This document shows positions 9,589-20,800 of a DNA stretch of 64,000 bases, one piece after another (the first letter of the stretch is position 1; every line of letters begins with the position of its first letter). The stretch covers positions 2,329,345-2,393,344 of the forward strand of contig BCKC01000008.1 of the NCBI GenBank assembly GCA_001600455.1, given 5' to 3'. The notes under the pieces are model-generated. The model was not told where the DNA came from. It searched no databases and worked only from the letters and a program-made list of their open reading frames with translations. A program made the translations under genes and the position numbers. Origin of the DNA: Endocalyx cinctus. Lineage: Eukaryota; Ascomycota; Sordariomycetes; Amphisphaeriales; Apiosporaceae.

Positions 9589-10788
9589 GGTGAAAATCGT
9601 CGCCAGGTCATTAGTACAGTTAAGAAAAGAGCCACGAAGGTGAAGTTCGCTCTGGAAATTGAAGAGTTGGGTATCTGTGGACATAGCGTTATTTATATAT
9701 GAATCCTTTCCATACTTTCTGGCGATAAACTCAAGACCCCGGTCAATTTAAATAGTTCCATATTATACAAAATGGGTAGTTCTAAGCTCTTCATAATGCA
9801 TACCTAATTATACCGCCGGCTCCTCCTCTTCCCGGAGAGGAAGACTTTCTAGAATTTCGTAAAGAAACGGATCATTTTTACAAGTACCAAATTATCTTAC
9901 AGCATTAGATTTTTCAAGGATGGATTCCGCAAATCGATCCCGCAACATTCCGCATATCTATTCCGGAAATACACCCCTCCACGTGCCCTAACGCCCGACT
10001 GTAATCATAACATTGGAACTGGTACCGGACCATCCGCAATGTGACATTCAGTTATAAAGTAGACGCGACCTCTACAGAGCGGGGTAATGAACCAAACCTA
10101 TAAAGTCACAGGCGAATTGAAAACCAACCGCTTTTTGAGGTAGTATCTTTCTCTTAATCAGGCCACCTCTTGTTAGATATTTAACGAATGAGTTAATATT
10201 GACGACCACTAATAGCACTCAACAGAACGTAAGTACCAGTATTTGCGGTGAAAAGAGAATATTGAGATCTCTAGTGTATAGGGTACAAGGAAAAGATGAG
10301 GTCTGTGCCATTTCTGACTTCTGTCTTTTTTTTTTCATGGCCTCTATACTATTTATGTGAAATGATTACTTCTGTACATGTCATTTGATAAGTAATACCG
10401 TGACCAAGCTTCCTCTGTAAGCCCATTACAGGCACTGAAACTTCTACTCGTACTTTTGAACGATCGCCCCATTTTTAAAAGGGGTCAGCTTGTGAACCGT
10501 GAGGCTAGCTTCATGCAATCGGGAAAGAGTAACGTACAGTACCTATATTTACACGCAGGCAACTCGTCCCCAGGATTCGGCAGTGCAAGTCCCACCACAG
10601 TCGTGGCAAAATTATCGACACCAGGATAAACAATGTCATTCTAATTACAAGCAGAGGTCATCCATGATGCCTCAAACACCGAGCCCAATCCCCATAAGAG
10701 ATTTAAAAAAAAAAAAAAAACGGCATGACTATAATATCATTTTACTAGTTCGTCTTCATTACGAGTAACATGTAAGAAATAGGGGGTC
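9589..10788. other. Intergenic, P450 upstream region
   Basis: No gene recognised. Contains a T9 run near 10327 and an A16 run near 10704. Confidence 0.45.
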
Positions 10789-10930
10789 TACCGGAGTGAG
10801 GGTAGAGTTCAATAGTACATTAATTCCTCGCTCTTTCTCCATACAAAATATATAGGAGGGAGGCGACATATATATATATATACATTGTAATGATACATTC
10901 ACACCATGGTAACTGGTGGCTAGCTAGCTC
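10789..10930 (+). repeat. Dispersed MITE-like repeat, copy 1
   Basis: About 140 nt starting TACCGGAGTGAG. It continues with the imperfect hairpin CTCCATAC...TATAGGAG, a TATATATATATA tract, and ATGATACATTCACACCA before a GTAACTGGTGGCTAGC end. It shares these blocks in the same order with copies at 17100-17270 and 49931-50093. This copy lies in intergenic DNA. No coding capacity. Confidence 0.65.
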
Positions 10931-11061
10931 CTAACACTTACATAGAAACGTCCATCACTAGAGGTAAAGGTTTAGATAGATATCCTGAGTACTGGGCCTT
11001 CCGGGTTCCTAAAAATGATTAAATAGGAATCTACCACTGCCCTATTGATTACTCCTAGTAA

Positions 11062-11661
11062 TTAATTATGGAACAGCTCATCACAGTTATAGTCCGCCCC
11101 GCCACAGCTGAAAATGGCCCAACGAATTTGATAGGTCCTTCCTGGATGAGCGTCGATACGGTCGTTTTTCGGCACGGTACATTTCATGATCCCTCCGGCC
11201 AAGATCTTGGTAAAATGGTCCTGTTCGCTATAATCCTTTAGGACGACTTCCAGTATATCCCTGACATCGCTACGACCAACAGCTATAGTATCATATTGCT
11301 GGACATCGGAATCATCCACGGGTACTATGCCGAATCGACAATCACCTTTTCCGCCGGCATTTTTTGACTGAGCTACCGATATTAATGTACTCGTGTTTGT
11401 GAATCCAATGGCGTAGAACCACTGATCTCGGTGATTTTTGTGATCTGATAGATCTTTCAACACTACCCTGCACGCGTCAAGTGGTGCCCTGAGGTGGTCT
11501 GGTGTCTCTTTATACGAAGTCTGGCCGCAAAGATCGTCCGTCTTATGCTCGAGACTAATCACATTACCCAGGTAGGGTGTATCTGAAATGGATTTTGCCT
11601 CTGCAGCTGGAAAGCTCTGATACAAGAGACTCGAGAAAAAGAGTACGGTTTTCCAAGTCAT
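11062..11661 (-). CDS. Secreted Hce2/Ecp2-domain protein, candidate effector
   Basis: Single exon, 199 aa. An N-terminal signal peptide (hydrophobic residues 6-20, likely cleavage after AEA) precedes a small cysteine-bearing domain with Cys at 45, 64, 108, 161, 186 and 193. The spacing DLCGQTSY...DACRVVLKDL...GDCRFGI...GRSDVRDIL...GIMKC matches the Hce2 (Homologues of Cladosporium fulvum Ecp2) layout as I know it: CG, DC, a Trp-containing strand (QWFYAIGF), xCxF, G-x-x-D-[IV], and M-x-C. Hce2 proteins are apoplastic, and some act as effectors or antagonise other microbes. The gene stands alone in a gene-poor stretch, a common setting for effectors. The role is inference; the domain call was not searched. 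Confidence 0.75.
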   Translation of the reverse strand: MTWKTVLFFSSLLYQSFPAAEAKSISDTPYLGNVISLEHKTDDLCGQTSYKETPDHLRAPLDACRVVLKDLSDHKNHRDQWFYAIGFTNTSTLISVAQSKNAGGKGDCRFGIVPVDDSDVQQYDTIAVGRSDVRDILEVVLKDYSEQDHFTKILAGGIMKCTVPKNDRIDAHPGRTYQIRWAIFSCGGADYNCDELFHN

Positions 11662-14600
11662 TTTTAATATCTTTATGAAACTTCTTATTAGTTCGTTAGT
11701 TTGTTCCGATTAAGTTAGTACTGGATTTTTATAATATAGGATAGTCAAGAGTTGTAGAAGATGAGTGACTTTCGATTTATTTTAAATGGTCGTGCCTTTA
11801 TACCTGCTTCGAAAACTAAACCTTTACATTCGCTCTTTGACATTATTCATAACAAAGAAGTCTAGTTCCTCTAATGTATCGTGATTTGAGAGATTTCGCT
11901 CTCATATTTCTCACTTAATTAGCGTTTCGGAAGAAATCATACGAGTTGGTGAGGTCATCAGTTCTCTAAAATCTAATTACAATATTGAAATACAAAGATC
12001 AAAGCAACGTCGGATTACAAAGAATATCCCGAAGAAAAAACAAAGGACTATACCTCGGCGAGATAATAGTTAGAAGTGGCCACAAAGAATATGCAGGTAA
12101 AGTAGTGCGAGTGAGTTGTTTGATAGCACTAAGCTTGGAGTGGAATACAGGAGTAGGTAACAAAATCACCCTAAGAGTATGTATGAGTAATGGCTGTCCA
12201 GATAAGAAATTTTGTTTCTCAAATTGTAGAAATGCTCACGGATATCCAGAGCATCAAATTAAGCGTCTTACTACATAAAAAGTGCAGAGTGGCAGTTTTG
12301 CACCGGTTACTGGCACCGTAATTACCAATGAGCTTCGATTATAAGCTCACCATATCCAATATTATAATTATTTTTGGTGCCATGTATCTAGAACAAACAA
12401 AGAAAAAGTCGACGAAAGTAATTACCGGGGCTCTATAGACATCTCGTATTCCCCCCCTCAAAAGGAGTGGGCCTATAACTAGAGAAATTGATTTTTAATT
12501 ACATGATTCTTTCTTTTGACGTCTTTCTGTAGCATACTACCGCGAAAGTCTTGATAGTAGTAAAATGTTCCTCGAGTAAAACCACAATTAATTACTGATT
12601 ACGCGGTCAGCACGGTTTAACTGATGACATTTGAGCCGATTGAACAAAGTCCCTTGCGGAAACGAACTGCGGGGTAGTTAACATTTTCAAGCGCAAAAGA
12701 ACCTCACCTATGAGGACACATACTTGCTGTTCCGTAAGAGTTCAAATCCGAACTCTGGAAAGGCGAGATGTGGAAGCACTTCGATTCTGCCAAGTTGCCA
12801 AAACAGAAAATTTAAATGCAGTAAGACGGCACCGTCGTGTTGTGAGCTTATCAGCTTATTTGAATAGAGACAAGGGTAACTACGAACAATGTGGAGGCTT
12901 TACTTTGTTTTGGTATATCTGCTCCAGAATAAATTCATATTAAAAAGAGCCGGACGCCTTTCGACCGATAATTACCTGGTGTTGAATCAAAAAGCTTACG
13001 GGCGTGAGGGACATAGAGCTTAAAGCATTATAGAATAACAGCTGTATGTTAACAGAGATATCTAGAATCAACTTCATCGGCTGGGCAAGTAGCCCTTAGC
13101 CGTAACAAAGCGCCGGAAGGCGGTGGAAGTGGCTTAATTACATTGTTGGTAGGAGAAGAGCTGCATCGGCAGTACGTCAGTCACTTGGTCCTTTTCATCC
13201 ATTTGCATATGCCGGGTGATTTCATCGTGCTTTTTTGGCCCTCTTCGTTTGCAAATCCTGTAAAGCGGGAAGGGCGTTCCCGCTAATAAAATTCGGGAAT
13301 ATCTGAGCCACTTCGCTGTGTCCAACCTCCATCCTATTAATCCTCATCCCCAACCCCCATTCTGTAAGCTCTGAGGAGCGGTGAGTGCAGTTTTTAAATC
13401 AGGATGAATACCTTATTGGTTTGAGTTGACACCACTACTTAATCAGCCCAGTTGTCTACTTTGTTATCAATGGTGTACAGCCAAGACCCAAGGTTTGGGT
13501 CCAAAATTTCAGAGCTCCCCTCGCAAGCTGTTGAATTGGCTGTATACGATCGTATTACTTTCAATGCAATACATAATTCTTATTAATATAAATCTAAAAT
13601 TCAAGAAATTTTCGTACAATCAGGAGATATTCCCCTTAAGGGGGAATATCACCTAACTCGTACGTATTATACTAAAATAGCTGTACGATAGTATAATTAA
13701 CCCCTATTGCCAGTATTCCAACACAGGCATCCCTTCCAAGACAACTTACGCGTAGTGATTATTCCAGTAATGGGATGTTCGTATTGTTCGCAAAAGAATG
13801 ACAATGAATATTTAAATCCTTCAAACTAGTTGGCTTTAATACTTTATTTGTAAGCCTAGTTTCACTTAGTCTATAGGAACAAACTAGGTGTGATATAACG
13901 TATGCTTGGGATGGAATATTTAATTATCTAATATTTATTCTTGTGTTAATTCTCCATCTTAATTCATATTCTCTAGACGGCTTGTTTCTTATTTGCCTCA
14001 GATTATGGGACATCTGTTTCACGAATATTTCTGCTTAAAGCAATCGCCACAATATGTCTAAGAAGGCATACATTGGCTAGATGTCAGAGGTATTGATCTT
14101 CTGTACGGTTCTAGCTGCTTGCCTACGGCTGCTCCAAGTTGCCTAGGCGGGATACATATATATAGTTAAAGAGGAGGCTTCCGTCTCATAGAAAGAGTAA
14201 AAGGTTCAAAAAGCAATACAGTAGTAACATTCGCCTCTTTATTATTAAGTATGCTATTGCTCTCCTGCTAAGCTCCGTCTACGTGACGGCGCTACTCTAC
14301 ACTCCGACGTACGCCATTCCCTTACAACAGATGTATCGTGTACGACCATCATCACATTTTTATTACGAATTTATACGAATTAATCATATATAAAGCTACA
14401 CGGAATACCTAGCCATCTTCTATAAAGGTCACATACATAGTTGAATAGTTTAGGCGTGGTGGGTGATGGCGACTGGGATAGGGAAATTATCGCTTTCGCC
14501 TTTGAACGGCCATTAATAGGTTTCACTTCAATGGGACTTGAAGTACGTGCTACTTACCACTCCTCAATACAGCGTATAACTAGTAAACAATATGTACATT

Positions 14601-16227
14601 TATTACAGCCCTATAAGTAATTACAGTTTAAGGACGACCTAATATACTCTGTTTATAGACAATTAGCATATACGCCGGCTCTCTGCTAGCTGAAAACGGC
14701 ATTCTTATCAGAGTATTTGACACCATCTATTAATTAATAATACGTGAAACCAGTGTCTATCATTCCAAGCATCATCAAGTCAATTTGTAGAATGTTATGG
14801 ATAAATATATCATATTCTATCTCGAGATACAGGCGTGATTTATCCTCTAGTTAGTAGTTTTGACGAATTTATCGACGACCACCAGAATATCTCGAGAATG
14901 TATTGATGGTTAATCCTAAAGTAATATAATTTCATCTAAACTTAATCCTACAGATCTTTTTAGTTGTCTAGCAGGGAAAATCGCAGAAGATACAGAGAAG
15001 GCTCTCCTCCTTACGATGAGGCTGATATAATTATCCTCGGCAGCGTCTTGAAAGTATGGTGATCAGATATCTACTTATAGACTTTTCCGTAATTACTAAT
15101 GGATATTTGATAGACTAAATTGTGGACTAGGAGACTCGCCTCCAAGTTATAAATGCCTACCTTTCTCTAAGGTAGTAAAAAGGAGAAGAAAAAAGAATTC
15201 AGCTACGTATATTTCTTACTACTCAGTCGCCGAAGTGAGAAGTTGTACCTTATGTTCCCTATCTACCATGTAAATTGTGTATCTCTCGAATAAACTTTCT
15301 GTTATTCCTTCCATACTTCCGTATTACCATCTAGGTTCATAGTAGTCTCTGTCCGAAGCTACAGTATTGTTGTTTATATTTCAAGACTTCGAATCAATCA
15401 ATCAAAAAAAAAAAAAAAAAACTGGCTTTGCTACTAGATCGCTTCAACCATAATTAGTAGAGCAATTTAATAACAGAAATATACACAGGTGCCTTAAAAC
15501 AATAGTGATGCGGTATCACTTGCATTAGAAAGTACATTTGAAAGAATTTTTAAGAATTAAGAATTCAAACTACAGGAAAAGGGGAAGAAGTCAATATTCA
15601 ACCAACTTATACATACCTTGCAATGAAATTATAATACATAAATGGTAATTACGGCTTCGTTTATGCACTTACCTTAGAGAGTTCAAATGTAAACAGCAGC
15701 CCTCAGTTGAATATCACGCTCCAAAAGTTTTCAGTTAAACTTTAGAGATCATCCCATGAATGGTCTAATCAACAAATACTGGTTACTCTACTTGTGGATA
15801 TACAATGTCCTAATCAATATTGATCCAAGGAATGAAGTCAAGGTGAATATTCGCTAAACCGGGCAATGTATGGAATAACACTTAAATTTATTTTCGTGAT
15901 TGATTATGACACTTATTACGGACCTGATTATTCGAGACCACATGGCTATTCACTAAGAAAATGTACATATCACAGCCCAATTCCTTTTGTTCTATTTTCC
16001 AATTTCTATTCTTCGCATCATGCCCTTAGTTCTTTTCATCGGGAAACAAATATTTCACCCCAACGAAATCCAGGAATCTTTTAATTTTCACTCTCTCTTC
16101 TCCGCTCGAGTCGATACGCCACTTCTTTGATTGCTACATGTAAGAGAAGAAACATCGCGCTATTTCAGATACTCGGCACTTGCTCTTTTTCCTTTTTCTG
16201 AATTTTTCTTCTTCTTTGGAAAAAAAA
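11662..16227. other. Gene-poor AT-rich stretch
   Basis: About 4.5 kb without a recognisable gene in six frames. It contains a near-perfect 25-nt palindrome at 13626-13650, an A17 run near 15404, and a more GC-balanced island at about 13070-13380 that has no convincing frame. I see no transposase or reverse transcriptase motif. Confidence 0.5.
13626..13650. repeat. Near-perfect palindrome
   Basis: Left arm GATATTCCCC, centre TTAA, right arm GGGGGAATATC, with one unpaired G. It could extrude a cruciform or be the footprint of a TTAA-targeting or excised element. Nothing else supports either reading. Confidence 0.4.
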
Positions 16228-17857
16228 ATGGCAACTTCAAACCGAAAATCAGTCAGACAGCAATATGAGGAATGGGCGAAGGATCCCGGTTCGGACATGA
16301 TATTTCTGTTTGACTGTAAGTTATTTCTCGCTCTAATTTTCCTTATCACTACTTCGCAAATTATCAACAAGACTACAATGGTAAATACACAATAAACAAA
16401 AGGATATAGGTATACGCGGCGACTCTATAATGCCATACCCTTTTCTCCTAATACTAACAGACCCTTTAAATATACCAACACTTGATTTACCCATGAACCA
16501 CATTTAACTTTAGGGAAGGACTTAGAACATCTGACTAACCTTTTTTAACTTTCTTAATATAGTTACCTGTAGAATCTGCCTCGAAGAAGAAACGGACCCA
16601 AACAGCATAACTGAACTGTTGGCATGTGGCCACGAGTTCTGTGATCAGTGCATCTGCCGCTGGCTTCGGACATCTACAACATGCCCGGCATGCCGAGCCG
16701 TTGTGAAAATTCAGCAGGTTCAAGTTCTTGCTTCCGTGGATGTTCTAGAGACGTAAGTCATGTTCTCATAGCACCTCTCTATTTTGATTTCGTGTTATTA
16801 TTCCCTCTCCCTAATCTGTATTCTTTACAACTTTTGAAGGAATATGATCCAAAATCATAATTGACACTAGTTCATTACAGAAATCCGACTCTACTTTATT
16901 GGAGAAATTTAGGAAGTCCGATCAATGAACTTGACGCAGTGGCAAATCAAGCGGTCGGCGTAGCGCACCCTTTGATAAGCAACGGACGCCCAATTGTGAC
17001 TCTTATCTCTAATCCATCGATGTCTATAATGCATCTGGTCGATGCAGTGCTGGAAGACTCTGGGCTGGTATCATCTACTGTGGGAAATAGAGGGGGGGGT
17101 ACCGGAGTGAGAGTACAGCATGCATGATACCAGCTAGGTAGATATAAGGATAGGGCTCAATGGTAATTATATTGATTCCTGGCTCCTATCATACTGAATA
17201 TATGGGAGTGAGACCGTATATATATACCCATCGTAATGATACATTCACACCAGAGTAGCTGGTAGCTACCTGGCACCTGGCACCTGATACCTGACCCTGA
17301 CCCTGACATCTACGACCCAGCCTGTCCGAGCTGCCGTGGCAAGCCGTGGAGCAGCTTTACAACCGGGCCGAGGAAAAGTCAGCGAACATCGCGGGAATAT
17401 TGTTGTCGTGGTTCGACTCTACGCTCACTGTTTGGAGAGTAAGCCTTGGTTCTGGCACATATCAGATCTGTGGAATTGTTTCCAGACGTCTCCATTCGAC
17501 AAGTTCCAACTGCTCTCATCCCCATTTGACGCGAGATACTGCACGATAACGACCCTAAATCAGATTGTTCAAGCACTTCACAACATCATTAGGGGAGTCA
17601 GCGTACCAAAATCCCACTGTACAATTATGTGTATCGATTCAAACTACTTGTACGATGGAATGACGATCAAATCATTTACCAATTCTTTTCAGTACTGGAA
17701 ACGGAATGATTTTTACCCAGCATTCCCTCACGAACCTCAAACGTCTAATTACTTATCTAATCGATCTAGGTTTTGTTCCTATTCCATGACTGGAACACCA
17801 TGGTATGCAATTCCTGTCCTTAGATATGTTTTATTCGCCATATCACATCTCTCCTAG
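16228..17857 (+). CDS. RING-finger protein, gene interrupted by a repeat
   Basis: Likely E3 ubiquitin-ligase-type protein. Exon 1 is 16228-16315 and exon 2 is 16563-16752. Together they encode a C3HC4 RING: CRIC, then CGHEFCDQC, then CPAC, at about residues 32-77. For exon 3, an acceptor at 16880 opens a coding-looking frame (TNPTLLYWRNLGSP...HLVDAVLEDSG) that runs into the dispersed repeat at 17100. Beyond it, a frame with VEQLYNRAEEKSANIAGILL ends at 17438. It splices over a 47-nt intron to 17486 and continues (TSPFDKFQLLSSPF...) to a stop at 17857. The join across 17068-17320 is not resolved. An intron using GT at 17068 and AG just before CTGCCGTGG would keep the frame; otherwise the gene is broken. 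A shorter 100-aa form ending at 16864 is also possible. The RING itself is certain enough; the 3' half is tentative. Confidence 0.55.
17100..17270 (+). repeat. Dispersed MITE-like repeat, copy 2
   Basis: Begins TACCGGAGTGAGAGTA directly after a G8 run. It contains the hairpin CTCCTATCAT...ATATGGGAG, a TATATATATA tract and GTAATGATACATTCACACCA (the last block matches copy 1 almost base for base). It ends GTAGCTGGTAGCTACC, as in copy 3. It lies inside the RING-finger gene region. Confidence 0.68.
17268..17307. repeat. Short tandem repeat CTGGCAC / CTGACC
   Basis: Two CTGGCAC units, one CTGATAC and three CTGACC/A units follow in a row at the downstream end of repeat copy 2. This is a small expansion at the element boundary. 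Confidence 0.55.
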
Positions 17858-20800
17858 CCGAAGTGCTTGGAAGAAAAACAGCTGGCATGACAAAAGACAT
17901 GACCGCGCGGTGCAGAGAACTTGACATGTCACGAAAGGTTGTATCATTTTTGACATTTGTGCAACCTTATCATCGTTGCTCATATAAGGAATCTCTAGTT
18001 TCGCATAGACGAGAGGGTTGAGGGGGTTTATACTTAACAATAATAAATATTGTTTCCCTTGACGCCATAAAACGCCTGCCATAATTATACATCGGCGCGT
18101 CTTAGTATGCTGATGAAGTTAGCAAGTTTCTTCATCGACTGTACTATATAATAATATAAGGAACGACTGAGAGCAAGAGTGCTCTGATACTGTTATATAC
18201 AGCTAAAGTATTGCTGTGAACTCCTCTGCAGCACCTTGTGCCACAAAGCTGCCTATGGGGCTTAAAGAGATGGATGTTAAACCGAGTTATAATATGCGTA
18301 TATGAAAAAGAAGGACGATGAACTGGGCTAATGATAGGTTGCCAATTGGATTATGCTTGCGTCTCTTAGGATGCTCTATTACTGTCTAGTCGAACATAGT
18401 CAATCGAATGCTTTTCAAGGCCTTGTCACAATTTTACTTCAAATTTGAATTTACTATTGAATTGGCCCCTCGTATCAGTTGCAAGCTCACCTATAAGAAG
18501 AGTGGCTATGAATCACATGTCAAATATTATACTGCCCGATGACAGATGCGTGTCTTCACGCAACTACTCATTACCCAGTCAAGGGTGGTTTACGAGGCTC
18601 AAACTGCTCTATTTATGGCTGGGATACGTGTTGATAATTGAAACCCTCTTCTTTTAACACTTCCACGTATTATTTTGTCTATATCCTGTCTCGCTTTCTC
18701 TAACCCTGTGCGTTGGTTTGCTTCCTTTCATACTAGTTGTGCTGGGGCATCCGTAAGCTGACCAACAGTTCCTTCCTTACTGATAATGTAGTAAGTGCTC
18801 CTAAAGTAACACAGTCCTTGATTCTACATTTGTTAAATAACAACAAAGATAATAAGCACGATAATCAAACCCAACCATTTCTTATGATACTAAGATTCAC
18901 CTTTAGAGGACGTTGATTAGCGTATAACTATCGTGTTTCAATCGTGAAGTGGCCCATCAAGCTTGCCAAGCTAGGTACTTTCGGAGACCGGATCAATATC
19001 AATCCACCGAATGAAATAATTTACGTGGCGAGATTTTCGAGGGCAAGCTACATACGGCCCGAGCTTGTATAATTTTCAGCGTAGGCATGATTTGTCCAAT
19101 TAACAACTACCGGCGTGGGGCCTACCACCGTAGGCAGGCTACCGGAACAGCATATGCCTTGCAGCGTGGTATGGGATAAGCTCTTAGACGCAAGGTGCAG
19201 ATCTGGAGACGCTGCGGGACGGGGAGTCCGAGGTGGTATTTTAAGGGCGTTCGAGAAATAAATGAAATATGCTAGCGTACCGTAAGATGACCTGGTTTGG
19301 TTCCCAGACACGAAGAAGTCAATTAGATGGGGGTAGCGTAGAGAAGCTCTCGACGGCTTCAGTTCGTACCGCAATGTAGCAATGAGAAATGCTGCTGCTC
19401 AGACCAATTAATCATTCATAGAGTAGTACTCTGCCGACCGTCAGACTCAGAGACGCGACGAGTCTCGGGCTCTGAAGATAACGGGTTTTGACACGAACAT
19501 CTCGATCATGAAGTTTTCATCACTTTCGTCAGGCCCCTTTTCTCGTACAGGTATAGATTTTATAGGATTCGTATATTTTAATACTATTTGCCACTGGCCC
19601 CCAATGATACAATTATGGAAAGTTCTAGGTAGTGTAGTTCTAAATAGACCCCATCGCCATTGTTGGATGAAAAAAGGCGTATTGTCCATAGATTTTATAC
19701 CTCTCTCAATACATGACAGGTTTATACGAATTGTAGAATCAATAATACACCGTGCAGTTCGATGTCTTTACTAAGAAAGGTTTTATTATGTGCTTCCTAC
19801 ATTTTGATCACGAAATCTTTCAACAAGCAGTGGGTGGATCCATGAATCTATCCATTAAACTGTTAGAAGCACGTGGTAATGAACTGAACCGGGCCCTGAA
19901 TCCCTCTGCATCTCTGAAACATGTCAGCCAAAAGAGTCGGGCGATGTGTAGGTATGCCAATTCGCTGAATCGTGAAGATTGAGACAACAAGGTACCTGGT
20001 AGCGTCTAAGTTTAGTATACTTATACATATATGTTAAGTAAATAAATATGGATATACCACTTAGTATATTATAACGTAGCTGTTAAAGGGCTCTAGTATG
20101 TACGAAGTACGCAGTAATACTGTATGAGCGGTATATTTATAGAGTGAGATGAACCATTTACACTAGGACTTAGCTGGCTGCCTGGCAGTCGATGTACCTT
20201 TTTTAGATCATTAAGGATTTAGCATGCATCCATGTATTGGGTTAGCGTTCTCTGGTATACACAGTTAGACTATTTCAAACCATTTCCTACCCTTGAGACC
20301 CATAACTGCCAGAGAGTCAACTCAAGTCAAGTCAGACAGTCAGTGAATAATGGATACGTATATTAGGATGAGTATATTAATCACTGTAGCGTAGAGTGTT
20401 TAACCTTTAGGTAGTTTTTAGTGTATAACCGCACTACTAGGCTGCTAGATACGGATACTAAAGTACCTAAATAGTATACATTGCACTGTCGCTAGTGGAG
20501 AAGTGGCTGAGTTAAGCTGAGCCTCTCCATTTCTCCTGCAAAAGAACTACATGAATTGCAGCATTATGGGAATAATAGTATGCATGGAAATTTCTACATA
20601 GTACATGTACTATGATATAGTTAAAAATGCTAATAGTAAGAATCTATTGGCTTTATCTCTCAGGATTTAATGAAAGTTGAATTAAAACAACACTTACTTA
20701 GTCAAGTAAGCATCAATTGAAGGATCAAAGGTGTACGAAGTATCCATCAGAAAATAGACGAGCTGAGAGTTACATATCCAATAAGGGGGTAGTGCACCTA

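Noticed and set aside
9589..10100. Polyol-cluster motif upstream of the P450
   Set aside because: CCGGACCATCCGCAATGTGACA-like text near 10026 shares only scattered bases with the consensus; not counted as a site.
12737..12756. tRNA T-arm-like stem AGAGTTC / GAACTCT around TTCAAATCC
   Set aside because: No matching acceptor stem, D-arm or anticodon arm can be placed around it, so it is just an inverted repeat.
19048..19990. Several 75-108 codon frames in moderately GC-balanced DNA
   Set aside because: Overlapping frames on both strands without known motifs; could be a decayed gene but nothing supports a specific family.
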